Source: SIG575 sp964474295 (GTDB taxonomy: Bacteria > Bacillota > Clostridia > Oscillospirales > Acutalibacteraceae). From it: DNA of 27,505 nucleotides. Made by a program: the position numbers and the translations under genes. The stretch lies in NCBI GenBank assembly GCA_964474295.1, contig CAYYRN010000026.1, positions 1 to 27,505 on the forward strand. The letters run 5' to 3'. The notes below the pieces were generated by a model, which saw only the letters and a list, made by a program, of their open reading frames with translations, did not search any database and had not been told where the DNA came from. Numbering within the stretch: the first letter of the stretch is position 1; every line of letters begins with the position of its first letter. This document shows positions 7,060 through 14,434 of this stretch, in pieces.

Positions 7060-8250
7060 TTATTTATCGTTAAGAGCAACAATTCCGGGAAGCTCTTTAC
7101 CCTCAAGGTATTCAAGAGAAGCTCCGCCGCCTGTTGAAATGTGGGACATTTTATCGGCAAAGCCGAGTTTCTTAACAGCAGCCGCAGAATCGCCGCCGCC
7201 GATAATCGAAATAGCACCGCTGTTGGCAACCGCAGTTGCAACCGCAATTGTACCTGCGGCAAAGTTTTCCCACTCGGAAACGCCCATCGGACCGTTCCAA
7301 ATTACCGTACCTGAGCCTTCAATTGCCTCTGCAAACATTTTCTGTGTTTTCGGACCGATATCAAGGCCCATCCAGCCTGCGGGGATGTCGTCGGAATCGA
7401 CAACCTGACTTTCCGTGTTGGGGTCATATTCTTTACCGACCTTGTTATCAACGGGGATAAGGAATTTAACGCCTTTTTCTTCTGCTTTTTTCATCATTTC
7501 GGCAGCAAGCTCAACCTTGTCTTCCTCGCAGATTGATGTTCCGATGTTGTGACCGAGTGACTTCATAAATGTATATGCCATTCCGCCGCCTACGATAAGA
7601 GTATCGACTTTATCGAGAAGGTTTGTGATAACACCGATTTTATCGCTTACCTTTGCACCGCCGAGGATTGCAACAAGAGGTCTTTTGGGATTTTCAAGTG
7701 CGCCGCCGATGAAAGCGATTTCCTTTTGGATAAGATATCCGCAAACAGCGGGGATATAGTCAGCAACACCTGTTGTTGAAGAATGGGCTCTGTGAGCGGA
7801 ACCGAAAGCATCGTTGACAAAAATGTCAGCAAGAGATGCAAGCTTTTTGCTAAATTCGGGATCGTTCTTTGTTTCTTCCGCATGGAAACGAACGTTTTCG
7901 ATGAGCATTACATCACCGTCGTTAAGTTCGCTTGCAAGCTTCTGTGCGCTTTCGCCTACAACATCGCTTGCCATTTTAACATCCTTGCCGAGAAGCTCAC
8001 CGAGACGAACCGCTACGGGAGCCAATGAAAATTCGGGCTTAAATTCACCCTTCGGACGTCCGAGGTGTGAGCAAAGGATTACCTTTGCGCCGTTCTTTAC
8101 AAGATATTCGATTGTGGGCAAAGAAGCAACAATTCTCTTGTCGCTTGTGATAACGCCGTTGTCAAGCGGCACGTTGAAATCACAGCGGACAAGAACTCTC
8201 TTGCCTTTTACTTCGATGTCTTCGACTGTTTTTTTGTTAAGTACGTTCAT
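7060..8250 (-). CDS. pgk: Phosphoglycerate kinase
   Basis: Transfers phosphate from 1,3-bisphosphoglycerate to ADP. The 396-residue protein matches family length and motifs: VLVRCDFNVPLDNG (about 20-33) and SHLGRPKG (about 61-68) in the 3-phosphoglycerate-binding N-domain, ENVRFHAEE, FVNDAFGSAHRAHSS, then the nucleotide-binding C-domain with AILGGAKVSDKI, WNGPMGVSE and the closing GGGDSAAAVKKLG...HISTGGGASLEYLEG. Ribosome binding site AAAGGAAG precedes the ATG. It is the first gene of the pgk-tpiA-gpmI-HAD operon and is divergent from serC, which starts 283 bases away. Confidence 0.98.
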   Translation of the reverse strand: MNVLNKKTVEDIEVKGKRVLVRCDFNVPLDNGVITSDKRIVASLPTIEYLVKNGAKVILCSHLGRPKGEFKPEFSLAPVAVRLGELLGKDVKMASDVVGESAQKLASELNDGDVMLIENVRFHAEETKNDPEFSKKLASLADIFVNDAFGSAHRAHSSTTGVADYIPAVCGYLIQKEIAFIGGALENPKRPLVAILGGAKVSDKIGVITNLLDKVDTLIVGGGMAYTFMKSLGHNIGTSICEEDKVELAAEMMKKAEEKGVKFLIPVDNKVGKEYDPNTESQVVDSDDIPAGWMGLDIGPKTQKMFAEAIEGSGTVIWNGPMGVSEWENFAAGTIAVATAVANSGAISIIGGGDSAAAVKKLGFADKMSHISTGGGASLEYLEGKELPGIVALNDK

Positions 8251-8354
8251 TCGTTTAACTTCCTTTCAGAACATTATTTTCTAAAAACATAATAAAGTAT
8301 AGGGATAGTATGGGAATTATTTTCGATAAAAATACACATAAACCCTACTCGCCG

Positions 8355-8389
8355 CATATTATTGTATTATATAAATGAAAAATTTTCAA
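8355..8389 (-). promoter_or_regulatory. Sigma-A promoter for the pgk operon
   Basis: On the minus strand TTGAAA (8389-8384) and TACAAT (8366-8361) are separated by 17 bases. Transcription would begin near 8354 and leave a leader of about 100 bases before pgk. A perfect 13-base palindrome, TGAAAAATTTTCA (8376-8388), covers the -35 element and could be an operator or simply A/T-rich promoter DNA. The leader shows no strong hairpin. Confidence 0.7.
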
Positions 8390-8419
8390 GTAGCAATATT
8401 GATAAACATTGAAAATTTT

Positions 8420-8449
8420 TTGTTAAACTTTTGTCATAATAAGTATATA
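8420..8449 (+). promoter_or_regulatory. Candidate promoter for serC-serA
   Basis: TTGTTA (8420-8425) and TATATA (8444-8449) are 18 bases apart. They lie in an A/T-rich stretch about 85 bases before the serC start. Other weak pairings are possible in this sequence, so the exact elements are uncertain. A promoter must lie here because serC is divergent from pgk. The remainder of 8450-8520 shows no hairpin or recognisable motif. Confidence 0.4.
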
Positions 8450-8533
8450 AAGTACTTTTCGCTGTATTTTTCAATAAAATTCAAACAATATTCTCACCTT
8501 TCGGTATTTCCGATTCAAACAGGAGGAATCAAT

Positions 8534-9634
8534 ATGTCAAGAGTGTATAATTTTTCGGCAGGGCCGTCAATGCTGCCCGAATCGGTTCTTCGCCGTGCCG
8601 CAGATGAAATTCTCGATTACAACTCAAGCGGACAATCCGTAATGGAAATGTCGCACCGTTCAAAGGTTTTCGGCGGCATAATGGAAGAAACGCAGGCTCT
8701 TTTCAGAGAGCTTTACAATGTTCCCGAAAATTACAAAATTCTTTTTCTTCAAGGAGGAGCTTCCTTGCAATTTGCCGCTGTACCGCTTAACCTTATGAAC
8801 AAGAATAAAAAAGCCGACTATGTTCTTACGGGACAGTTTTCCTCAAAGAGCTTTAAAGAAGCGTGTAAATACGGCGATGTAAAGGTAATTGCATCTTCAA
8901 AAGACAAAAACTTTTCATACATTCCCAAATTCTCCGAAAAGGATGTACGAAAGGATGCCGATTACGTCCACATTTGTTTTAACAACACAATTTACGGCAC
9001 ACGCTTTCCGTATATTCCCGATACCGGGAATGTACCGCTTGTTGCGGATGTTTCGTCATTTTTCCTTTCCGAGCCGTTGGATATCAGCAGATTCGGTATG
9101 ATTTACGGCGGCGCACAAAAAAATATCGCACCGGCAGGGCTGACAACAGTAATTATCCGTGAAGATTTAATCGGTAACGCAAGGCAGGAAACGCCGTCGG
9201 TTACGGATTACAAACAGGTTGCGGATGCAAATTCGATGTATAACACACCGCCGTGCTGGAACATTTACATTTGCAAGCTTGTGCTTGAATGGATAAAAGA
9301 AGAAGGCGGTCTTGAAGAAATGAAAAGAAGAAACACGGAAAAAGCAAAGCTTCTTTACAATTATATAGATTCCACCGATTTTTATGTAAACCGTATAAAC
9401 AAAGCCGACCGTTCGCTTATGAACGTAACCTTTAGCACCGAAAAAGAGGAGCTGAACTCCGCATTTGTCAAAGAAGCCGAAAAGGAAGGTCTTGTAAACT
9501 TGAAAGGACACCGTTCGGTAGGCGGTATGAGAGCATCAATTTACAACGCAATGCCAACTGACGGTGTAAAAAAGCTTATCGATTTTATGAAAAAATTTGA
9601 AGCAAGTCACACCGAAAGCGAGGCGGTATTATGA
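8534..9634 (+). CDS. serC: Phosphoserine aminotransferase
   Basis: A pyridoxal-phosphate enzyme (class V aminotransferase fold) that converts 3-phosphohydroxypyruvate and glutamate to phosphoserine; the family can also act in pyridoxine synthesis. The 366-residue protein starts MSRVYNFSAGPSMLPESVL, the SerC signature. It has FLQGGASLQFAAVPLNL for cofactor phosphate binding, VADVSSFFLSEPLD with the cofactor-ring Asp, and IYGGAQKNIAPAGLT with the Schiff-base lysine (about residue 195). The C-terminus has KGHRSVGGMRASIYNAMP, a substrate-binding block. I start it at the ATG 8534-8536 because AGGAGGA lies 6 bases upstream; the 53-residue in-frame extension is A/T-rich promoter DNA. Its stop overlaps the serA start by four bases (ATGA). 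Confidence 0.97.
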   Translation: MSRVYNFSAGPSMLPESVLRRAADEILDYNSSGQSVMEMSHRSKVFGGIMEETQALFRELYNVPENYKILFLQGGASLQFAAVPLNLMNKNKKADYVLTGQFSSKSFKEACKYGDVKVIASSKDKNFSYIPKFSEKDVRKDADYVHICFNNTIYGTRFPYIPDTGNVPLVADVSSFFLSEPLDISRFGMIYGGAQKNIAPAGLTTVIIREDLIGNARQETPSVTDYKQVADANSMYNTPPCWNIYICKLVLEWIKEEGGLEEMKRRNTEKAKLLYNYIDSTDFYVNRINKADRSLMNVTFSTEKEELNSAFVKEAEKEGLVNLKGHRSVGGMRASIYNAMPTDGVKKLIDFMKKFEASHTESEAVL

Positions 9635-10764
9635 AAGGTATTTTAACCTTAAACAAAATTTCGTCCGTCGGTACGGACAAATTCGACAAATCAAAATACT
9701 TTTGCAGTGAAGATGTAAAAAATCCCGTTGCGATTATGGTAAGAAGCACTTCAATGCACGGCACGGATTTTTCCCCCGACACAATCGCCGTTGCAAGAGC
9801 CGGAGCGGGAGTGAATAACATTCCCATTGAAAAATGCTCGGAAAAAGGAATATGTGTTTTCAACACACCGGGAGCCAACGCAAATGCGGTAAAGGAGCTT
9901 GTGATTTTGGGGCTTCTTATGGCATCGAGAAAAATCGGCAAAGCACTCGAATGGTGCAAAAGCTTAAAAGAAGAAAACGAAGACACGGTTAAAAAAATCG
10001 AAAAAGAAAAATCGGCTTTTTCCGGCCCCGAAATTTACGGCAAGAATCTCGGAATTATCGGATTGGGCAAAATCGGCACGCTCGTTGCAAATGCCGCATA
10101 TAACCTCGGTATGAACATTATCGGCTTTGACCCGCTTTTGACGGAGGAAAGCAAAGCAAAGCTTCCCCCAAACACGGTAATATGCCGTGACGTAAACGGT
10201 TTGTTTGAAAAAAGCGACTACATTTCGCTTCATCTGCCCCTCAACGGCGACACTGAAAATTTTATAGACGAAAGCTCCTTCAAGCTTATGAAGGACGGTG
10301 TGAGAATTGTAAATTTCGCCCGTGGCGGACTTGTAAACACAAATGACCTCTTAAAAGCTTTGCAGACGGGCAAGGTTGCTTCTTATGTAACCGATTTTCC
10401 CACAGATGAAATAATCGGTGTCGAGGGTGTAACTTCGATACCGCACCTCGGTGCTTCCACACCCGAAAGTGAGGAAAACTGTGCCGCAGCGGCAGCGGAT
10501 GAGCTTATCGCTTACATTGAAAAGGGTGAAATCAGAAATTCCGTCAATTTGCCCGAAATGCTTTTAGATTCGGTAAAAGGAGCAAGAACCTGCGTTATAC
10601 ATCAAAATAATGACAAGGTAACTGAAGAAATCAAAAAAATACTCGGCACAAATATAAAAACCGCATCAAAGAAGAATATGGCTTATACGGTTTCGGAAAC
10701 TTCAGCCGATGTCTCTTCTCTCGAAGCCTTGGACGGTGTAAAAAGAGTAAGAATAATAAACTAA
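9631..10764 (+). CDS. serA: D-3-phosphoglycerate dehydrogenase
   Basis: Catalyses the first step of serine synthesis from 3-phosphoglycerate with NAD. The 377-residue protein belongs to the D-isomer 2-hydroxyacid dehydrogenases. It has the NAD-binding glycine motif LGIIGLGKIG (about 138-147), catalytic Arg in VNFARGGLVN (about 227-236), Glu in DFPTDE and His in IPHLGASTPESE (about 270-281). A short C-terminal region of about 65 residues after NLPEM looks like an ACT-type regulatory domain, smaller than in the long SerA form. It overlaps serC by four bases, so the two are coupled. No serB is nearby. There is no terminator hairpin after it, so it may read into the purC leader. Confidence 0.93.
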   Translation: MKGILTLNKISSVGTDKFDKSKYFCSEDVKNPVAIMVRSTSMHGTDFSPDTIAVARAGAGVNNIPIEKCSEKGICVFNTPGANANAVKELVILGLLMASRKIGKALEWCKSLKEENEDTVKKIEKEKSAFSGPEIYGKNLGIIGLGKIGTLVANAAYNLGMNIIGFDPLLTEESKAKLPPNTVICRDVNGLFEKSDYISLHLPLNGDTENFIDESSFKLMKDGVRIVNFARGGLVNTNDLLKALQTGKVASYVTDFPTDEIIGVEGVTSIPHLGASTPESEENCAAAAADELIAYIEKGEIRNSVNLPEMLLDSVKGARTCVIHQNNDKVTEEIKKILGTNIKTASKKNMAYTVSETSADVSSLEALDGVKRVRIIN

Positions 10765-10784
10765 ACAAATTTTTATTTCTGCGG

Positions 10785-10813
10785 TTGACAAAGCTTTTAA
10801 AAAGAAGTATAAT
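10785..10813 (+). promoter_or_regulatory. Consensus sigma-A promoter of the purC operon
   Basis: Perfect TTGACA (10785-10790) and perfect TATAAT (10808-10813) are separated by exactly 17 bases, the ideal spacing. Transcription should begin near 10820, leaving a leader of about 160 bases before purC. A promoter this strong, followed by a terminator, implies that control acts after initiation. Confidence 0.93.
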
Positions 10814-10819
10814 TTACGG

Positions 10820-10944
10820 GTAAAAGGCAAAGGCGTCTTTGAGTTTTTATTCTCGAAGTGTCTCTGCTTTTCTTTTTACAGGTCAACAGGCAATGGTGTC
10901 TTTAATGTTTGAGCATTAAAGCATCATTGCCTGTTTTTGTTTTT
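10820..10944 (+). promoter_or_regulatory. purC leader RNA with two hairpins and terminator (attenuator)
   Basis: Hairpin 1 (10820-10879) opens at the predicted transcription start. Its outer helix pairs GTAAAAGG with the pyrimidine tract ending TTTTTAC, and its inner helix pairs CTTTGAG (10837-10843) with CTCGAAG (10852-10858). Hairpin 2 (10886-10934) is a near-perfect stem of about 21 bp with a 6-base loop. It is followed by TTTTTGTTTTT, a strong intrinsic terminator. The 5' arms are homologous: 10825-10843 and 10888-10906 agree at 15 of 19 positions. The first arm can also pair with the terminator's 3' arm, which would form an antiterminator. I do not recognise a purine, PRPP or guanidine riboswitch here; the ligand or protein is unknown. 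Confidence 0.75.
10886..10944 (+). terminator. Terminator hairpin within the purC leader
   Basis: ACAGGCAATG...CTTTAATG (10886-10907) pairs with CATTAAAG...CATTGCCTGT (10914-10934), with one bulge and one wobble, followed by T5-G-T5. Only 34 bases separate its end from the purC ATG, too little for a second promoter. Expression of the 11-kb operon from the 10785 promoter must therefore pass this terminator. Confidence 0.88.
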
Positions 10945-10978
10945 CAAGGTTGTTAATAATTTTGGGAGGTACATATAT

Positions 10979-11692
10979 ATGACAAAAAAAGAGCAGCTTT
11001 ATGAGGGGAAAGCAAAAAAAGTCTTTAAAACCGACAACGCCGAGCTTCTGATAGTTTCCTACAAGGATGACGCAACGGCATTCAACGGTTTGAAGAAAGG
11101 CACCATTGCCGGCAAAGGTGTAATAAACAACAAAATGAGCAATCTCCTTATGCAACGTTTGGAAAAATCAGGTATTCCGACCCATTTTGTCAAGGAACTC
11201 GATGACAGAAACACACTTGTCAAAAAGGTTTCCATAGTGCCGCTTGAGGTTATAGTCAGGAACATCGCAGCCGGCTCTTTCTCCAAAAGATACGGTGTTG
11301 AGGAGGGCTTTGTTTTTGACTCACCCACAATCGAATTTTCGTACAAAAACGATGAACTCGGTGATCCTCTTATGGATGAACACCACGCAGTTGCAATGAA
11401 GCTTGCGACTGCGGAAGAAATCGAAACCATTAAAAAATACGCTTTCGGAGTAAATAAAGAGCTGAAAGCTTTTTGGGAAAAATGCGGAATAACTCTTGTT
11501 GATTTCAAGCTCGAATTCGGCAGAGCGGCTGACGGAAAAATTATTCTTGCCGATGAAATCAGTCCCGACACCTGCAGACTTTGGGACAGCAAAACGCATG
11601 AAAAGCTCGACAAAGACAGATTTCGCCGTGAACTCGGCGGGGTTGAGGACGCTTATGCCGAGGTTATGAAACGTCTTGAAGAAAACATTTAA
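10979..11692 (+). CDS. purC: SAICAR synthetase (phosphoribosylaminoimidazole-succinocarboxamide synthase)
   Basis: Joins CAIR and aspartate with ATP in step 8 of purine synthesis. The 237-residue protein shows EQLYEGKAKKVF (ATP-binding strand pair), SYKDDATAFNGLKKG, GIPTHFVKEL, VPLEVIVRNIAAGSFSKRYGVEEG (family signature), EFGRAADGKIILADEISPDTCRLWD and the closing FRRELGGVEDAYAEV. Length matches bacterial PurC. The ATG at 10979 has GGGAGGT 8 bases upstream; an in-frame start 14 codons earlier lies in the terminator T tract and is rejected. It is the first gene of the operon, directly under the attenuator-like leader. Confidence 0.97.
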   Translation: MTKKEQLYEGKAKKVFKTDNAELLIVSYKDDATAFNGLKKGTIAGKGVINNKMSNLLMQRLEKSGIPTHFVKELDDRNTLVKKVSIVPLEVIVRNIAAGSFSKRYGVEEGFVFDSPTIEFSYKNDELGDPLMDEHHAVAMKLATAEEIETIKKYAFGVNKELKAFWEKCGITLVDFKLEFGRAADGKIILADEISPDTCRLWDSKTHEKLDKDRFRRELGGVEDAYAEVMKRLEENI

Positions 11693-11707
11693 CGGAGGGT
11701 TCAAAAA

Positions 11708-12982
11708 ATGGCTAACTGTGCAATTGTAGGTATCAATTGGGGTGACGAGGGCAAAGGCAGAATGGTCGATTTGCTGACGGAAAATTACGATGTGGTTGTC
11801 CGTTTTCAAGGCGGAGGAAATGCAGGCCACACCGTCATCAACGAAAAGGGAGAGTTTGCACTTCATCTGCTGCCGTCAGGGATATTCAGAGACGGTGTTG
11901 TAAACATCCTCGGCAACGGCGTCGCACTTGACCCCGAAAACCTTTACTCGGAAATACAGTCCGTTGAGGCTCACGGCATTAAAATCACTCATGAAAACCT
12001 GAAAATCAGCGAACGTGCATCTTTGCTCCTCCCTTGGCACCGTGATTTGGATGAAATGGAAGAAAAACGTCTTGCCGACAAAAAATACGGCTCCACAAAG
12101 CAGGGCATTGCACCTTTCTATTCGGACAAATATCAGAAAAAAACGATTCTTGCGGGAGAACTGTTTCATCCGAAGGAACTGTTGCGGCATCTTACCGACT
12201 TGGCGGAATGGAAAAACCTTACTCTGACAAAAGTTTACGGCGGTAAAGGTTACACTATGGAAATGCTTGAGGAGTGGATTTACACATCATGTGAAAAAAT
12301 CAAGCCCTTCATTTGCGATATCGGTGCTTTTCTGAAAGAAGCACAGGCAGACGGAAAAAACATTCTTTTCGAGGCACAGCTCGGCTCTTTGAGAGATCTC
12401 GACTACGGAATTTATCCTTACACCACGTCATCAAACACGATTGCCGCATACGCTCCCATCGGTTCGGGACTGCCGAGTGCGAAAATAGATGAAATAACAG
12501 GTGTGGTAAAGGCTTATTCCACCTGTGTCGGAGAGGGGCCGTTTGTTTGCGAAATGTTCGGTGAGGAAGCGGAACAGCTCCGCAAAAACGGATTTGAATA
12601 CGGTGCCAAAACCGGCAGACCACGCAGAGTCGGGCCTATTGATATTGTGGCTACGAAATACGGAATTGAGGTTCAGGCGGCAACCGCAATCGCTCTTACA
12701 AAACTTGACGTTTTGAGCTATATGGAAAAAATTCCCGTTTGCACGCATTACATCCTCGACGGTGAGCAAACCGACCGTTTCCCGTTCCCGTCGGAGCTTT
12801 CCGATGCAAAACCGGTAATTGAATACTTTGACGGCTGGAAATGCGACATTTCCGGTATACGCACTTGGGATGAGCTTCCGATAGAAGCAAAAAATTATGT
12901 AAACTTTATAGAAAGCAATATCGGCTGTCCGATAAAATACATTTCCGTAGGGCCGGAACGTGACAGCATAATTATCAAGTAA
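11708..12982 (+). CDS. purA: Adenylosuccinate synthetase
   Basis: Condenses IMP and aspartate using GTP, the first committed step to AMP. The 424-residue protein has the N-terminal P-loop-like GINWGDEGKGRMVDLLTE (about 7-24), GGNAGHTVINEKGEFALHLLPSGI with the catalytic His, a switch-like loop YGSTKQGIAPFYSDKY (about 126-141) and FEAQLGSLRDLDYGIYPYTTSSN. The C-terminal KTGRPRRVGPID matches the substrate-binding region, and YISVGPERDSII the guanine-binding end. Several positions differ from the common bacterial consensus, for example INWGDEGKGR for QWGDEGKGK and STKQGIAPFY for TGKGIGPAY, so it is a divergent PurA subtype. Ribosome binding site CGGAGGG precedes the ATG, 15 bases after purC. Confidence 0.93.
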   Translation: MANCAIVGINWGDEGKGRMVDLLTENYDVVVRFQGGGNAGHTVINEKGEFALHLLPSGIFRDGVVNILGNGVALDPENLYSEIQSVEAHGIKITHENLKISERASLLLPWHRDLDEMEEKRLADKKYGSTKQGIAPFYSDKYQKKTILAGELFHPKELLRHLTDLAEWKNLTLTKVYGGKGYTMEMLEEWIYTSCEKIKPFICDIGAFLKEAQADGKNILFEAQLGSLRDLDYGIYPYTTSSNTIAAYAPIGSGLPSAKIDEITGVVKAYSTCVGEGPFVCEMFGEEAEQLRKNGFEYGAKTGRPRRVGPIDIVATKYGIEVQAATAIALTKLDVLSYMEKIPVCTHYILDGEQTDRFPFPSELSDAKPVIEYFDGWKCDISGIRTWDELPIEAKNYVNFIESNIGCPIKYISVGPERDSIIIK

Positions 12983-13002
12983 ATTACAAAAGGAGTTATC
13001 AT

Positions 13003-14418
13003 ATGACTGACAAATACGAATCACCTTTATCCTCAAGATATGCCTCGGAAGAAATGCTCAAGCTTTTTTCCTCGGACACACGTTACCAAACTTGGCGTAA
13101 GCTTTGGGTATCACTCGCACGGGCGGAATCCGCCCTCGGTCTTCCGATTACCGAGGAGCAGACAGATGAGCTTTACGCACACATAACCGACATTGACTAC
13201 GATTGCGTAAGGCAGCGTGAAAAAGAAGTACGTCACGATGTTATGGCACATATTTTCGCTTACGGAAAGGTCGCACCGAGTGCCGCAGGCATTATTCATT
13301 TGGGTGCTACAAGCTGTTATGTAACGGACAATGCCGACCTTATAATTTACAGAGATGCCCTTAAAATCATACGTTCGGAAATTTTGGGAGTTTTGTCAAA
13401 CCTTTCGGAATTTGCCGAAAAATACAAGGCTATGCCCACACTCGGCTACACGCATTATCAACCGGCACAGCTTGTGACGGTGGGCAAGCGTGCAACACTT
13501 TGGATGCAGGATTTTCTTGCCGACTTGGAAGAAATAGATTTTGTAATCGAAAACATTAAACTCCTCGGCTGTCGGGGAACTACCGGCACGGAAGCCAGCT
13601 TTGTCGAATTATTCAATGCCGACACTTCAAAAATAGATGAGATGAACCGTATGATTGCTTCGGATTTCGGTTTTGAAAAATGCTTTGATGTATGCGCTCA
13701 GACATATCCCAGAAAAACAGACAGCCGTATTCTCAACGCCTTGTCAGGTGTTGCGCAAAGCTGTTACCGTATGGCAAACGATATTCGCCTGTTGCAGCAC
13801 GACCGCCAAATTGAAGAACCTTTTGAAAAAAATCAAATCGGTTCTTCCGCAATGGCATATAAAAGAAATCCGATGCGAAGCGAACGCATATGCTCGCTTG
13901 CACGTTATTTAATGGCTGATTCCGCAAACACATCTATGACCGCATCGGTTCAATGGCTTGAAAGAACGCTTGATGATTCCGCAAACCGCCGCATTTCTCT
14001 CCCCGAAGGCTTCCTTTGCGCCGATGCGGTTTTAAGGCTGGCACAAAACGTAACAAACGGGCTTTATGTAAACGAAAAAATCGTTGAAAAAGCGGTCAGA
14101 GAATATCTGCCGTTCATCGCAACGGAAAACCTGATGATGGAAGCTGTAAAGCGTGGAGGAAACCGTCAGGAAATTCACGAAATAATACGAAAATGCTCAA
14201 TGGAAGCCACCGCAAAAATGAAAAATGCGGAAGAATGTGATTTGATTCACCGCCTTGCTGCCGAACCTGCGTTCGGTATGACCGAAGATGAAATAAACGC
14301 ACTTCTTATTCCGAAAAACTACATCGGAAGATGTCCCGAACAGGTAAGTGCTTTTTTGGAAAAGGTAAAACCGCTTCTTGAAAATGCCGACGGAAAATCG
14401 GCGGAAATCAATCTTTAA
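13003..14418 (+). CDS. purB: Adenylosuccinate lyase
   Basis: Removes fumarate from SAICAR (after PurC) and from adenylosuccinate (after PurA), so it serves both preceding genes. The 471-residue protein of the fumarase/aspartase superfamily has EVRHDVMAHIFAYG, IHLGATSCYVTDNADL, TLGYTHYQPAQLVTVGKRA with the general-acid His, and the superfamily signature in GSSAMAYKRNPMRSE (about 285-299), which carries the flexible catalytic serine loop. The motif reads AMAYKRNP rather than the commoner xMPxKxNP, as in the PurB type found in many Firmicutes. AAAGGAG lies 7 bases before the ATG. It is 20 bases after purA. Confidence 0.96.
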   Translation: MTDKYESPLSSRYASEEMLKLFSSDTRYQTWRKLWVSLARAESALGLPITEEQTDELYAHITDIDYDCVRQREKEVRHDVMAHIFAYGKVAPSAAGIIHLGATSCYVTDNADLIIYRDALKIIRSEILGVLSNLSEFAEKYKAMPTLGYTHYQPAQLVTVGKRATLWMQDFLADLEEIDFVIENIKLLGCRGTTGTEASFVELFNADTSKIDEMNRMIASDFGFEKCFDVCAQTYPRKTDSRILNALSGVAQSCYRMANDIRLLQHDRQIEEPFEKNQIGSSAMAYKRNPMRSERICSLARYLMADSANTSMTASVQWLERTLDDSANRRISLPEGFLCADAVLRLAQNVTNGLYVNEKIVEKAVREYLPFIATENLMMEAVKRGGNRQEIHEIIRKCSMEATAKMKNAEECDLIHRLAAEPAFGMTEDEINALLIPKNYIGRCPEQVSAFLEKVKPLLENADGKSAEINL

Positions 14419-14434
14419 GAAAAAGGTGAACACA

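Noticed and set aside
8375..8533. N-terminal extension of SerC by 53 residues
   Set aside because: The extension is A/T-rich promoter DNA. A strong AGGAGGA site and the family start MSRVYNFSAGP lie at 8534.
10820..10944. Purine riboswitch or T-box in the purC leader
   Set aside because: The conserved purine aptamer loops and junction, and the T-box sequence with specifier loop, are absent. The leader is two simple extended hairpins.
10765..10978. Independent small RNA ending at 10944 with a separate purC promoter
   Set aside because: Only 34 bases remain between the terminator and the purC start, and no -35/-10 pair fits there. A small RNA by-product of attenuation remains possible.
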